A stretch of 64,000 nt of DNA, taken from contig NC_080671.1 of the NCBI RefSeq assembly GCF_030247195.1, forward strand, positions 106,255,845-106,319,844. Direction: 5' to 3'. The notes under the pieces are model-generated. The model was not told where the DNA came from, made no database searches, and saw only the letters and a list, made by a program, of their open reading frames with translations. Position numbers and translations under genes: made by a program. Below are positions 36,601-51,600 of the stretch, piece by piece (the stretch's first letter is position 1; each line of letters begins with the position of its first letter). The DNA comes from Topomyia yanbarensis. Taxonomy: Eukaryota; Arthropoda; Insecta; Diptera; Culicidae.

Positions 36601-39600
36601 ATTTGATAGGATGCTCTTTTCGATGCTGTTCGATCGTCTGAAGCAAAAATTGCTGTTGAACTGGGACTCTGATAGATTGTACAAATGTTTTAAAATAATT
36701 CATCTAAACATTCAAACTCGACAATATTTCAGTTATTTGATTTCGAATTTATATATTCCCCCCCCCCCTCACTACGCCCTATTCCTCAACTACCTATGCC
36801 CTTGAAATTCAGCTAAGGCTTTTGAATAATTTATCCAAACATACCAATGTGGTAAATCTAAAATATATGATGTATACTTCTATCTAATTGTCGACGTACT
36901 GCAAGAAGAATCATAGTCTGCAGAATTGAAAATGCAAAAAAGTAGGGTTTTCCATACTAATTCCCATACAAATTTCAAACGCAATGCGCTACGCCGGGTC
37001 AAAACCAATCGATCCCAAATTTTGCACAGTTGTTTGGCTCCCCAAATGGAACCAAAAAAGTGCTGTGCCGAGAAAACGACCATTTGCCCCACCCTAATAT
37101 GCAAGCACACAGTTATGCAAACGAATTTATACAAGCGAAGTTACATACATGCTACACAGATGCCCACTCAATCAAGCTCGTTAACATACAAACACTCGAA
37201 CTCACAAATATAAAAACGCCCTGTGATAAGGTGAACTTTTTAACACCTAAAAATTTATAAACGTGAACTCAAGTATGACCATTCCAAAAAAATGGTCATT
37301 TACACGAGACAACAGGTTTCAGGGTGACATGTCCGGGAACTCGAGTGATATGAGAGAACTCACTCTCTTCTAGTATCTGAACCTCGATTTGAACAGTTCA
37401 CTAAAAATTAAGTATGAGATTAACTGTCCGTGCGATTATTTAAGAACATACGCTAATGTGCGAATGGTAACCCAATTATAAAATCAAATTTATACACACA
37501 AAGTTACATACACACTAGCACACACGACAAACACGTTAACATACAAACGCTTGAGCCTTTCGCAATCATCCACTCACACCTACGCCCACGATCTCGCAAA
37601 CATGAAAACCCTGGTGATTAAGTGAACGTTTTAGCACTTCAAACTTTTAAACGTATTCTCAAGAGAGGACCTACCAACGCCCATGTTCGTACGATCATGA
37701 ATAGGTTATGTGAAGGTCCTTACCTTCGGTCCTAGCGACCTAGATGCCTTTAGTTGAGCCAAACAAAATGACGCTCATATCCACATGATAACATGATGCT
37801 ATTTAAATCAATCATGATATCGCATTGGCGAAGCTGACAAACTCGGTATTCATGGACAACTTCTGCGCTGGTTTCGTTCCTACCTCGATGGAAGGCAGCT
37901 CTCGAAATCAACATTAAGGACTGTCTATCTGCACCATTCTTCGCTGCATCCGGCATCCCACAAGGTAGCCATCTCAGTGCAGTAATATTCCTGCTCTACT
38001 TTAATGACGTCAATACCACATTACAAGGACCACGCCTTTCTTTCGCAAACGACATGAAAATGTTGCGACAAATACGGGATAAAACTGATGCCGAGCTTCT
38101 TCAGAGAGAACTGGAGAGCTTTAGTACGTGGTGTGATCTAAACAGAATGGTTTTAAACCCGAGTAAATGCTCAGTTTAACTACCATTTCTTCGACTCGAG
38201 CAGTTCAAGACACTCTCACATCAAGGATCTCGGAGTCATTATGGATTCGGCACTAACGTTCAAACCACATACTTCAAACGTCGTAGATAACGCATCAAGA
38301 CAGCTTGGGTTCATCTTCAGAATAGCGAAAAACTTCAGGGACGTATACTGTCTTAAATCGCTTTATTGTGCTCTAGTTCTGCTGTTTGGAATCCGTACTA
38401 CCAGAACAGGATTGACAGAATCGAGGCTGTCCAACGCAGGTTCATACCCTTCGCCTTTCGACATCTCACATGGCGAAACAGATTCGAACTGCCGAGCTAT
38501 GAAAACCGTTGCCAGTTAATACATCTCGATACACTCAGCATTCGGAGGGACTGCTCTCGAGCCCTGTTCGTCTCGGACTTACTCTCTGCCAGAGTGGATT
38601 GCCCTACAATCCTCCCACGTCTGGATCTTCAAGCCCGCGTCCGAGCTCTACGTAATAACTCTCTTCTGCGAGTTCCGTTCAGGAGAACCAACTATGGTTG
38701 CCAGAGCGCTGCTACCGGACTCCAGCGAATTTTTAACAGTGTGGCGACGGCCTTGGACTTCAACCGGACGCGGAATTCGATAAAAGCGGATAATCTTATA
38801 TATTATTTTAGGGCGCATAATTTGCTTTAAAACACCAATTACTAAACTTTTTCGTTGCTGTCATATGAAATAGCATGCTTTGTAGTATAGATCACCAGAA
38901 AATGGCAAATACGATTTTTTTTAAATTTTGCTATATGTACTCAAAAAATAGTTTACTTTTAGAAAAAAGAATATATAACTTTCCAACGAGAGAAGCCAGA
39001 GGTTCGGTATACTAAGACAAATTGTTCTCCTTCAAAATATCTGAAAGTATTTCTCAAGTGATCTTAATGAAAAATCATAACTGCAAAAGTTATACAAAGA
39101 AAACCATTTTTTAAGAAACACCCTAATTTTGTTTGGTAAATTTATTGTAAAATGAAAAGTACACGACGTAGAGTTTTAGTGTCTTCGACAAAGTTTTTTA
39201 AAATTTTATTTTCTTCAATTTTTTGGAAGACAGCGAAACTCTATCTCGAACCATTAAAAGTAAATTTTTTGATTTAAAAAAATTGTGCTGCTCTGCCCAT
39301 TATTTAAAATAATAGAAAAGTATTGTAAAGTGCAATATTTTATCATGAAAACGAAACTATTTTTTATATTGTCCACCGTGAAAGTAATTTAAACATATTA
39401 CAAAGGCTCAATTTATGAAAAACCAATTTTTTAATATAACCTTTTCAGTTTTCATTTTTTCCAACCAATCCTTCTGATGGTTTTCGGAGCTTTTGAAGAC
39501 TTCTATTATTCAAAAGATATAATCACATAATATATCAAAAATAGATTTTTAAAAAAATATCGTACTCGCCATTTTTTTTGCTCAATTATAACTCTAATCA

Positions 39601-42600
39601 ATCTAATCTTATTTATAGTTGAAAAAGAATTATCTTTTGTTATTCCATAAAAACCCATTTTTGGCGAAAAAATGCTCATAACTTTTCAACGAAAATAGTT
39701 AGATATGTAGTGCCATGAAACAAATTATTCGCCATAAAACAATCTTAAAATTGTCGAAATTCTTAATAGAAGCTTCTCGGCCGCCCTGTCAATAAGGGTC
39801 TGCCGTACAGGTAAAACTTAGTACCCAAGTAGTGGAGAAATCATTACTTAGACCATATAGGCGGCATTACGGACCATTATGCCTCGATAGTTATTATTTT
39901 GATAAACTAGTAAAATGTGACACAAAATGAACACACATCGTTTCTTTTTTCAGATAATGTCTCACCGAGTCAATTGTACAGGCGCCAACAAAAGATTCAA
40001 ATGGATGTTAACTTGCTCGATGAACATGACTCCTTCTATAAGACAACCAAGAGTCTTTTAGTGCTGTTCCAGATCATGGGCGTTATGCCGATTATGAGAA
40101 GCCCGGAAGGTAAGTTAGTTCCAGTAGAGGAATTACTCTAAACTTGGACTAAAATTAAGCCGTACCCCAATAATCCTAATCTAGTGAAACATATATCGTT
40201 TTCGCTTGAGGCAGAAACTAACTCAGTTTCGGGCTTAACTGCTGTCAAACCGTTTGTTTGAAGCCAGTTTCGAACCTAGGTTATGTGCCACTGAACTGAA
40301 CACCTGGTTGTGTTCTAACCTGAAATATATTTCGGGTTCGCTAACACCCCCACTGTTTTGCGAGAACCCAACTCAGTTTCGTTAAAAACGTTTGTTTGAA
40401 GCAACTAACCTGGGTTAGTTTCTAGGTTCTCAATCGAAAACGACATTACTGCACTGTCCTGGTAGAAGTCGGATTCAAACCAAAGTTAGAGTATATTTAT
40501 CGTTGGTTAGTTTAAATTGAATATAATAACGTAAAACGTGTTCCTTTGCAGGAGTCAACATGCCTCGCACTACTTTCACCTGGTGCTCGAAAGCCTTCAT
40601 CTGGGCGTATATTATCTATGCCTGCGAAACGGTCATGGTTGTCCTGGTGGCACAAGAACGCGTGAAAAAGTTCATCTCGAACAGTGACAAACGCTTCGAT
40701 GAGGTGATCTACAACGTCATATTCATGAGTATTATGGTTCCCCATTTTCTACTACCGGTGGCATCCTGGCGCAATGGATCCGAGGTGGCCAAGTTCAAAA
40801 ACATGTGGACAGACTACCAGTACAAGTACCTGGTGGTGACCGGGAAGCCCATCGTTTTTCCGAAGCTGTATCCGATCACTTGGGCGCTGTGTGTGGTTTC
40901 ATGGTCACTTAGTATTGGGATTATGTTGTCGCAGTATTACCTGCAGTCGGATTTTCAGTTTAGTCACACTTTCGCCTATTACCACATCCTTGCGATGCTG
41001 AATGGATTCTGTAGTCTGTGGTAAGTGCGAATTCGTTCTATTTTATATAATTATAAGTTATTATCCATTCGTTTTCGAGCGCTTAGTACAGACAGAAGCC
41101 TTTTATTGCCAGTCCGTGCAGTCTATAGCGAAAAAGAATAAAGTTAATCCGCGTTCAAGGTTATCTTGCGCACTTTCCGCCTCGTCGAGGTTTCAGTATT
41201 TTTTCCCTTCTTTTGTGTTTCTGTTTCTGAGTACCGTTAGCCGGTCAGTGACCAATGAAGCAGTGTTCTTCTAGTAAGCCGTCTGGAAACCGTTACATAC
41301 ACAAGTTAAGTATTAGTTTACCTTTCCCCTTCTTGGTTCTCTTACTAACGTGCACTGGGCAATTGGCCCATGCGAAAATGACTTCCCCTGACGGCGGTTC
41401 ATCTCAAGGTGAGATGGACGTCGAAACGAAATCGGCTCCCCGGCTCAAAGTATATCCAAGCTCGGCCACCGGGCCCTTCGTGATCTTCTTCCGGACCAAA
41501 GACAAAAAGTGTTTGAATCTGTTGCAGATTTCTCGAGTTCTGACGGATCGGTATTCGGCCGAGACAGAATTATCGAAAATTCGCCCTGATAAGCTTCGGG
41601 TGGATGTTATCAGTTTAAATCAGGCAAATGATATTGCTGACTACAGGCCCTTTACGAAGGAGTACAGGATGTATATTTCAGCTAACAGGGTTGAAGTCAG
41701 TGGAGTCGTTTCCGAGTCAAGTCTGAGTGGCGAGGACCTGCTAAAATATAGGACTGGCTGTTTCAAAAACCCCACGCTTAAGCCAGTAAAGATACTGGAG
41801 TGCAAAGGTTTGCATTCAGCATCAGTCGAAGCTGACGGGAAGAAAATATACGTCACCTCAGACTCTTATCGGGCGACCTTCGCCGGTTCTGCTCCACCCA
41901 ACTACCTCCTATTTGACAAGGTTCGTCTACCTGTTCGCCTCTCTGCGCCGCTGATCATGAACTGTACAAATTTCAAACAATTGGGACACACAGCCTCCCA
42001 TTGTAGCAATCAGTGGCGTAGCAATCAGTGAGAACTAAGCCCAACCCCCCCCCCCTCGCCCCCCCAAATATTTTGAAGGAATTTGATAAAATTGAATATG
42101 TTCAACAAAAATATGCCTAATATTTTAAATGGAATTCACAAAGTTTCATTTGCAAAAGTTATCGTGTGAGAATATTTCCTTGTAGTGAAAATTGGCGACA
42201 GACCTCGACACCTACCGCTCGGCTCGTTGTGGGGGCTAGGTCTACCGCCGAGGACTACATTGAGTAGAACGCGGCGAAGCGAGGAGCTCAATGACTCCTG
42301 GTAACGTGACAAAACTAAACTGGGATCTTATTGGGACATCGGTACCGAGAGAAATTCCGCCACATTCTGTAGTCCTTTACTGGCGGCGAACATACACTGG
42401 AGAGTGTGCGAGAAATATCCCCGTAGCGACCACAGGGCGATTCGCTACCGCATCGGCCAATGGAACCCTGCTGTAGCACGGAGAAGGACGACTGGTAAGC
42501 TAAAGCGGAAGACGAAAGTCTTTAACAAAAACCTCTTTTTTGAGTCACTTCGGCGAATAGCGGAATCAAATAAGTTGATGCGGCTGATCTAACAAGAAGG

Positions 42601-45600
42601 ATTGTGACGGCTTGTGACGTTACAATGCCACGAAAACTGGAGCAATGCAGTAGACAGCGTGCAGCTTACTGGTTAAATGAGTAGCTCAGTACGGTATACC
42701 CCAGTCAAACCATTCGGAATCCTGAATGGAGTCAGTATGGATTACAAATCAAATGCAACAACCGATTCTGAAACCGATTGAGTCGGAATCGGTTGTTGCA
42801 TTTGATTTGGAATCCATAATGACTCCACTCAGAAATTCGAAACGGTTCCGGAATGAGTTTAACTGGGACGCTGCTTGTCTTAGAGCCAGAAGGCGGGCTC
42901 AGAGAGCAAGATCGGAGAGTGAGAGAGGAGAGCAAGCTCATTCGTAACCGAACGCTCTTTCGATACAGTCGAGTTTGTTGTTGTAACATTACCTTGAGTT
43001 AGGCGATATCGGTGAAGGTGTTTATCCCAGCAAGGGCTGGAGTATAAACATTATAAACGTTAAATTGTGTCAGGTAGTGCAGTGTAGTGCGTTTCTGAAC
43101 AGTTTTCTTACCTGAAAGACGGCTTTGTTTAGACGAGATACACCAGTTCACTACTGTGTGAAGGTCACGCGGGTGACGGATAAAAGAAACGAAGGATCAA
43201 TTCACCTACCAGCTCGTCAGGAACCAACTGGTGAAGTGTTTCGTTTTTTACATTTCTTATAAAAGAAATGTATAGAATTCGCTCAAACTTTCAAAATTTT
43301 TTCCGAGGCCCGGAGGGCCGAGTCTTATATACCAATCGACTCAACTTGACGATTTGGGACAATGTCTGTGTGTGTGTGTGTGTGTGTGTATGTAACGGAC
43401 AAATTCTCATTCGTTTTTCTCAGCAATGGCTGAACCGATCTTATCCAAACCAATTTTAAATGAAAGAACTAAAAAACAGTATGAACGCTATTAATTTGTT
43501 TTTGATTCTGATGTTTAGTTTCCAAGATATGAATGTTTGAATGCGTAAAAATGGCGTTTTTTGCAGTTTTTTTAAATTATCTGCCGAAATTGATAATATA
43601 GATTAACAATTTATATGTTTTAGACAGCTAAAACGAATACCTTTCGAACAAGCTATAGATTGTTGAAATCGGACTATTATCAAAAGAGATATTTAACACT
43701 AAATGCGGACGACAGATTTTTATCATTTCCCATTGCCAGAAATATGACCAAAAACATGTAATCTATTATTAACGCCAAAACGGCTTATTTTAGGTCAATA
43801 GTATCTTCGGAGAATTTAATGGAGGTAATATGCCCTTTCTTTTGGTATGGTGCTGTTGCTGATTAATCCCCCTATGAGTGAGATATTTTCACAAATTTTT
43901 TTGGAAGTGATAATATCGAAATGATGCCTTCAGCAAATTTGTAGCTCTTACTTTTGCGAATAACTTTACTGAAGACTTCAAATACCTATTTTGAATACTT
44001 TAAAAGTTATGGCTTGTTGTTTGTTGATTACTCTTTGTCGCCTATTTATTGTTCAATATAGTAATAATCCATTGAAATAAGCCAAACATTATTTCGATAA
44101 AACGAATTTTGTATTTCATTTTTCTATCTACAACCGCTAGAAATAATCACCGAACACTTCTAAGTTGTCTGGAAGGAACTTGATAACTTATCAGTGTAAA
44201 AATGTTCATTTGTGCGACCCTTCTGACTGCAATTTTTCTAACTTATAACCATCGGATCGATCTGAAACATATCGAAAAAAGAAAAGCGAAATAAATAACC
44301 CCAAGCAACGGCATAGCCAAGAGAAGGTTTTGGAGTTTAACACCATACAACACCCCCCCCCCCCCCCACCCGATCAGAATGAAATAACAAGATTATAGCA
44401 GAACACATTGTAACATATTGTGTTATAAATTAGGTCTCGTTAGTAGTTAAAATAACAGAAATTTATAACAAGTTACAATGCGAGTTATAGTTTTGAAATA
44501 TTTCTGTTATGTGTTTCTGATCGGGCACCACACCCAAAAAAAAATATTGGATTGAAGTTGAAAATTTATTGATGCAGACTGATTTAATTCAATAATACAA
44601 TAACAATTATCTGATCCGTAGATTGAACATGATGAGGACTTTTGATAAATCATGAGGACTTTTGATAAATTGTCGGAATGGGGTCCTGATATGTAACTGA
44701 TCTATTGGTCTTGATTTCACAGTTGTCTAATAGCATCAATATCAAATTCCTGCCTGAAAATATTCCAATCGAAAATTCCAGAGTTCTGTAATCAATCATA
44801 ATCCTCAGATTTATTTTCAAATTGAGCTCGTTTTTGTAGAAATGTACTATAATAAGGGTCTTTATTTAATAGGAAGCGAAGTTAAAATTGATTTAAGGTT
44901 GCACAGAGAATGCGCAAAATTTGCAAACGAAAAAAGCAGTTTTTTCCACACCGTATGTCAGATCTTCATAAAAATCAATCAGCAGTACTGTAACAACATT
45001 CTACATACGCTGAGTGATTTTTATGAAGATCTGACATACGGTGTGGAAAAAAACTGCTTTTTTCGTTTGCGAATTTTGCGCATTCTCTGTGCAACCTTAA
45101 TGTTTATGCAACATAGAACTGCTCACCAAAAAAATGCATAACTTTCAACATTTGCTAAAAATGTTTTTGCCTTTCTCATTCACTCTAAAATTCATCAATC
45201 TAATCCCGACCCGGAGAGCCGCGTGTCATATGCCAATCGACTGAGTTCGTCGAGATCGGAAAATGTCTGTGTGTATGTATGTGTGTGTATGTGTGCATGT
45301 GGAATAAAAAATGTTACCTCTGTTTCTCAGAGATGGCTGAACCGATTTGCACAAAGTTAGTCTCAAATGAAAGGTAAAACCTTCCCATCGGCTGCTATTG
45401 ATTTTTTTATTGATTGGACTTCCAGTTCCGGAGTTACGAGTTGAAGAGTGCAATCACACAGCAAATTCCCATATAAACTGAAATGAAAAATTTTCAAAAT
45501 CAAATTTGTATTTTTGATGCCAAATGACTTTAAGATGTTTGACAAAAATTGACTTCTTTGGACTTTGGTACATTTTTGCCTTTCTCGTATAGAAAGGTTA

Positions 45601-48600
45601 TGCAATCACTCCAAAAATCGTCAATCATACCGGCCCGGAGGGAGTATGCAGTGAGGGGTTGTTACTGTAAAATTAAAACTAGTTTAAAATTTCTTAACAA
45701 GTTGAAAATTTTCGGCAGGACCTGGACCTCCCGGATCTTTCTCCATGATCCGCCGCTGGTTTCAAGCGATGTTTCAATATCACATAGTATCTCAAGATCG
45801 TGGCTGCCGATCCATTGTATGTATGTGCAAATCGTACTGAACATGTAATATTCATTTCCACCATTGCATTGAACATAACCAGCCATGGAATCGTAGCCTG
45901 GACAAATGAGACAAGCACAATTGCACCACTAGGTGGATTAAAACAGGTTTTTATTTTGGGAATGCGTCGAGTTGAGACGAAAACGTAATATGATTAATAA
46001 CGAGGATTACACTTTCCGAATGTAGAGAGAAATTTATGAAAAATGACGATTTCCATTCGATTCTAGCATGTTCTGATCGATTTTGATGAGCATTTGATTT
46101 TTGTTGTATGACCAATTATATGTATAGGTCAAATGTTTAAGAACAGTAATTTAAGGTCAAGATAGCATCATTTTGAAACCGCAAATTTCGGAGGTTTAGT
46201 ATCTTCGATGAGTTTTACAAACGTTAAACAGCGCATCATTTGATAAAATAATTTTGACGGTATATCGTTCAAGAAGTATTTATGGTGAATTTTCTCAGGT
46301 TAATATTCATGACTACAATAAAGTCTCAGCAAATTCGCTAACGACACGAACTCTGTTACTATTTTCTGAAAAATTAATTCTGTCTAATTTTAAAACTTCA
46401 AAAATTACGGTTTCGGAATTATGCCGTTTGGATAGTATTATCGATTTTCACCAAACCGAATTTCTGGCTACGCCGCTGATTTCAAGTAAGTAGAAACAAA
46501 GTCGTTCTACACTCGTTCAAAAGAAACTTCTTCGAATGATGAATATCTATTATAACACATTGAAACCCCGATTTTATCAGCCAAATATGGACATATGTTT
46601 TCCTTATCATGAAGATATGCGAAATATGCGAAAATAAAAAGTTCATCATAATCAGAAATAGTTATCAAACTACATCAAGGGACGAGAAGAATATTTTAAC
46701 AGCTTCAGTTTATTATAAAGAGAAAAAAATTGCCCGATTTAGTCAATGTCCCCATTTTGTCAGCCTAAAATACATCAAGAGACTGATAAAAATGGGTCTT
46801 TTCTTTATTGCATGTTTTATTCGCTGTGTTTCACATTAATAGGTACATTTCTTTCTGGAGATTTTTTTATTGCATCGAACTACAACAATTTTTAGGTAGT
46901 TTTCAAGGGGTTATTTTTTAGACTTCTTCCAAAATTTGGCGAACCTATTCCAATTCGTATACAAATTAATTGGTATACTTAAGGGATTATATGTTGCAGA
47001 TAGAGAAAATACTGAAATTTTCAGCTTTTTCCCTACACAATATTACGAAAGCTTATTAAACAATTTTTCCTAATAAGTTTGTGAAAATTATAAACTATTT
47101 GAAATTTTTTAATAGTTTTATTTTTTATTTAACCGTGATTTTTTAATAAATAGTGACCATCGCTTCACAACGTAGCTTATTTTTCATGGGTTGCGGTGAA
47201 CACGATCTCTCGAATTGCTGAACTGAAAATTATGGAATAGAAATTAATTTTTAGTATTCTTTACAGACCCGCTAGTGCCCTAAGAAAATTTCGCTAGATT
47301 TTCAGAGCACGGTGCAACCAGAGCATTAACGCAAGTGACGGAAGGTTATCGAAAAGTTTCGTGAAAATGGAAATCCCAGTAATGATGATGATTTTCCCAA
47401 ACGGTTCGTTTTCGTGAGGTTTTTATTTGTTCTTTGGCATTAGGATTAATAATTCATAATAATTCAAATCAAGGATACTACTGGGAAGTTACCTTTAGAA
47501 AAAGTCGATGTCGAAGTAAAATTTGAAACTATGCACGCATGCACTTCAGAGATAGCGTGATATCAGGAGCTGCGATTTCATTTCAACGCTTTTTTGTGAA
47601 AAGGGCGATACTTACAAATGTAACCATAGGGCTTTTTTCATACATGCGAATGAAGGCTTTGAAACGCAATAAATTAACCTAAAAAATTTGATTCTACGAT
47701 ATTGCTTTCTTAAACTACAGCAAAAAATACAACGGGCGAAACTGTATTTTTGTTTGTTTATTTAAAGTTTCGCCCTCCACGCTCCATGCAAACAAACAGA
47801 GCGATACTTTTTTTTGCTAGCAGTTTAGAGGCGAAACTGTGTTTTCGTATTTTTTAGGATTATCAGCTGTAAATAGTAACAATGATCGCTATTGAAAAAA
47901 CTCGGACGAAATCGGTGGTGTAAAACGGTAGTTATTGTAAAAAAAAACTTCAATGCTGATAGGTGGGACCGAAAAAGTAAACAATCGCCAAAGGGGCGAT
48001 ACTATCATTTTGTCAATTTCAATAGCAAAAACAAATTTTAATTTAATGATTTCAAATACTTTATGAAGTTCTGGGTTTCGATCACTGAATCATGCAATCT
48101 AGGATGTAAAAAACACAATAGTTCTTAAATAGGAAATAAAACCAAGTCTGGAAATATTCACTGTTGATTTTCTTTGAATGGTATCACTGCTAGTATCGCC
48201 CTTTTCAAGAAAAAGCGTTGATTTCTTAGTTCTCAGTCGCGTTGGAAATTTGAGTAAAGTATAAACTTCAAATCGATTCAAAAAAAAAATTTTTTTGGCT
48301 CAGTACAATATATAACCCCTTTAGGAAAATTCAGTTTTCCTACCACAATATAGATATTTTATTAACAGAGCATTAACAATAATTCGTTGGTACGTCTATT
48401 TTATGGGCCATTTTTTCGCTTTTCAATTGATTTGGTTTGAGATTTCTAGCATTGATGTTGTCCTATGCTGATTTGAGCGATTCCTGCCACTATCCCATGT
48501 AGTATGTGTTATCAAAAACATCCCGAAGCCTCAAGTTCTAAATGTTCTCAAACGATATAATATCCGAAGAGTGATAAGAGTTATAAGAAATGTCTCATCA

Positions 48601-51600
48601 CACTGTTAGGTGGATTAAAAACGTTTTTACTTTTCTTATCGATATATTTTTTTATTTTTTATTCTTTTTATCGTATTTTTTTAAATAAGTTAAATAGTGC
48701 GGTCGAGCGTGTTGCTCCCGCAACAAAATGGAACAAACAGAAGGATCATTCTCCGAAGACGAATCTTATGCGGAAGAAGAACGTGTATCTAATTCGGAGA
48801 CAGATGATGTTATAGGCGATCCACTTCCCCCACTTTCCCCCAATGTCTCACAGCCACCCCCCGGGTCAAGGTTTACCAGGATGGATCCGCTGGTCCTTGG
48901 GTGGTATACTTTCGGCCCAAAAATAAACCGTTAAACAGCATAACTGTTGCACAGGAGCTGACAAAACGTTACTCGGCCGTAACCGAGATTAAAAAGGTTC
49001 AGTCAGATAAACTGCGCGTAGTCGTTACTGACTTGAAACAGACCAATGGTATCGTTAGCAATAGCCTCTTTACGCTGGAGTGTCGCGTCTACATTCCTTC
49101 TCGTGATGTGGAGATCGACGGTGTGGTAGGTTATGCAGGTCTAACTGTCGATGATCTGATGAATAATGGGGTTGGCTTCTTTAAGGACCCTAACCTTCAA
49201 TCAGTTAAGATTTTGAAGTGCAAGCAATTACATTCAAAGTCCATCGAAGATGGGAATTACTATCCATCAGACTCGTTTCGCGTAACCTTCGCCGATTCTG
49301 CACTTCCGAGCTACGCTGAAGTGGGAGGAGCTCGTCTACCTGTGCATGAACTTTTGACATGACCAACGTACAAACTTCCCACGGATAAACTGAAGCGATC
49401 CGCCAAAGATTGCTCCAGACGCTCTTACGCAGAAATGCTTAAAAGAGCTGTTCCACTTGTCTCCGAAAACCCATTCGTTCTCTTGCCAACTGACGATAAC
49501 GCCTCTAAGGGACCATCCACAAATGACATAGCATTATATGGGGGAGGGGGGAGTTTTGTATTTTGTGATGATGTGTGACGACAGGGGGGGTAGGGGGTCA
49601 TGTCATGCCACGTAGCTTTTTTAAAGGGGAATAGGGGTTGACCTGATGTCACGACAATCTTACCCGTTTCATCTAACTAACATCGTTTTTGATTTTTTTT
49701 AAATTTTTTACGGGGACAACGAGGGGGGTGAGGGTTATCGTCAAGCTACGTAATTATCAGGGGGGGTATATGGCATTTTGTGACGAAATGCTACGATGGG
49801 GGAGGGGGTGTTAAAAATCACTCAAAATATGCTACGTCATTTATGGATCATCCCTAACGACCCTTGCGAGGGACATTTTAGATACAACCAGTAGTTCCCA
49901 GCACTCCCCGGGGCGCCAAAAATCCCAAGTGCTCCCATTTTACAGTCAGAAACTCAACCTAAAACGGGATTCCTTAAATTCTCTGACATTGTGGACTGGA
50001 TATTCACAGCTTTTAACATTACCGATGCTCTGAAACGCTTACTGGTTGCTATTCTACCAACAGTAAGAACATTTTTAAAACCGTTGACTGAACAATGGCC
50101 CTTCCTTGCAGCGATCGTATCCTTCGATGGCTAACTTATTAAACGGAATCATGGATCTGATCACTGTTTTACAGTGGAACTGCAGAAGTATTATCCCCAA
50201 AATTGATTCACTAAAACACTTGCTAGATTACAATAATTGTGATGCCTTTTCCCTATGTGAAACATGGCTCACTTCTAATATAAACCTCAACTTTCACGAT
50301 TTTAACATTGTCCACTTGGATCGAGAAGACTCATATGGAGGGGTACTTTTAGGGATCAAAAAGTACTACTCCGTCAATCGAATCAATTTCCCATTGAAGT
50401 TGTCGCTTGTCAAACAACAATACAAAGGCAAAGATCTTTGCATTGCTTCTATTTACATTCCTCCTAGGGCCATGATGGGATATCGAAGACTCTCCAACGT
50501 GATTGAACAGCTTCCCTCGCCCCGCCTGCTTCTTGGAGACTATAACTCTCACGGGGGGGGGGATGTCTGTACGACGATAATCGATCCTCAACAATTCAAG
50601 ACCTTTGTGACAACTTCAATATGACAATTCTGAACACAGGGGAAATGACACGGATTCCTAGACCACCAGCGCAAGCAAGTGTACTGGACATATCTCTATG
50701 CTCGACATCACTATGGTTAGATTGCAAGTGGAAGGTAATATCTGATCCCCACGGTAGTGACCACCTGCTGATTGTAATTTCAATCACCACTCGTTCAAGA
50801 CCTTCAAGACCTGTACGCGATATTAGAAAAGCGAATGAAAAATTTAATGAAAGCTAAGAAACACAGTTAGTAGCGCCGGTTTGTCGACGGGTTAACAAGA
50901 GAAACATCAATGAGCACTGTTTGGGGCACGGCCCGACGTATACGAAACCGAAACAGTACTAACGAGAGCGTGGAATATTCAAACCGTTGGATATTCGATT
51001 TCGCCAAGAAGGTTTGTCCGGATTCCGCCCCGGCACAGAAAATTTACCGCGCCGCGTCGCCTTACAATACCGCGAACGAAACACCGTTTTCGATGGTGGA
51101 GTTCTCACTTGCTCTCTTATCATGTAACAATAAAGCTCCAGGGCCAGACAGAATCAAATTCAACTTGTTGAAGAATCTACCAGACTCTGCCAAGAGACGC
51201 TTGTTGAATTTAATTAATAAGTTTCTTGAGGCTAACATTGTCATGGTAACACATGATTGGAGACAAGTGAGTATCATCGCCATCCAAAAACCAGGAATAC
51301 CAGCCTCCGATCACAACTCGTATCGACCGATTGCAATGCTATCCTGTATCCGGAAGTTATTCGAGAAAATGATCTTGTTTCGCCTCGACAATTGGGTCGA
51401 AGCAAATGGCTTACTGTCAGATACACAATTTGGCTTCCGCAAAGGCAAAGGGACGAACGATTGCCTTGCGTTGCTCTCAACAGAAATTCGAATGGCATAT
51501 GCTAACAAAGAGCAGATGGCATCAGTATTCTTGGATATTACGGAGGCTTTCGATTCAGTTTCTATCAACATTCTTTATGAGAAGTTGCACCAGCATGGTC

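Noticed and set aside
42011..46470. One hAT element spanning both CAGTGGCGTAGC-type termini
   Set aside because: The 8-bp flanks (GTAGCAAT and ATTTCAAG) do not match and many unrelated repeats lie between.
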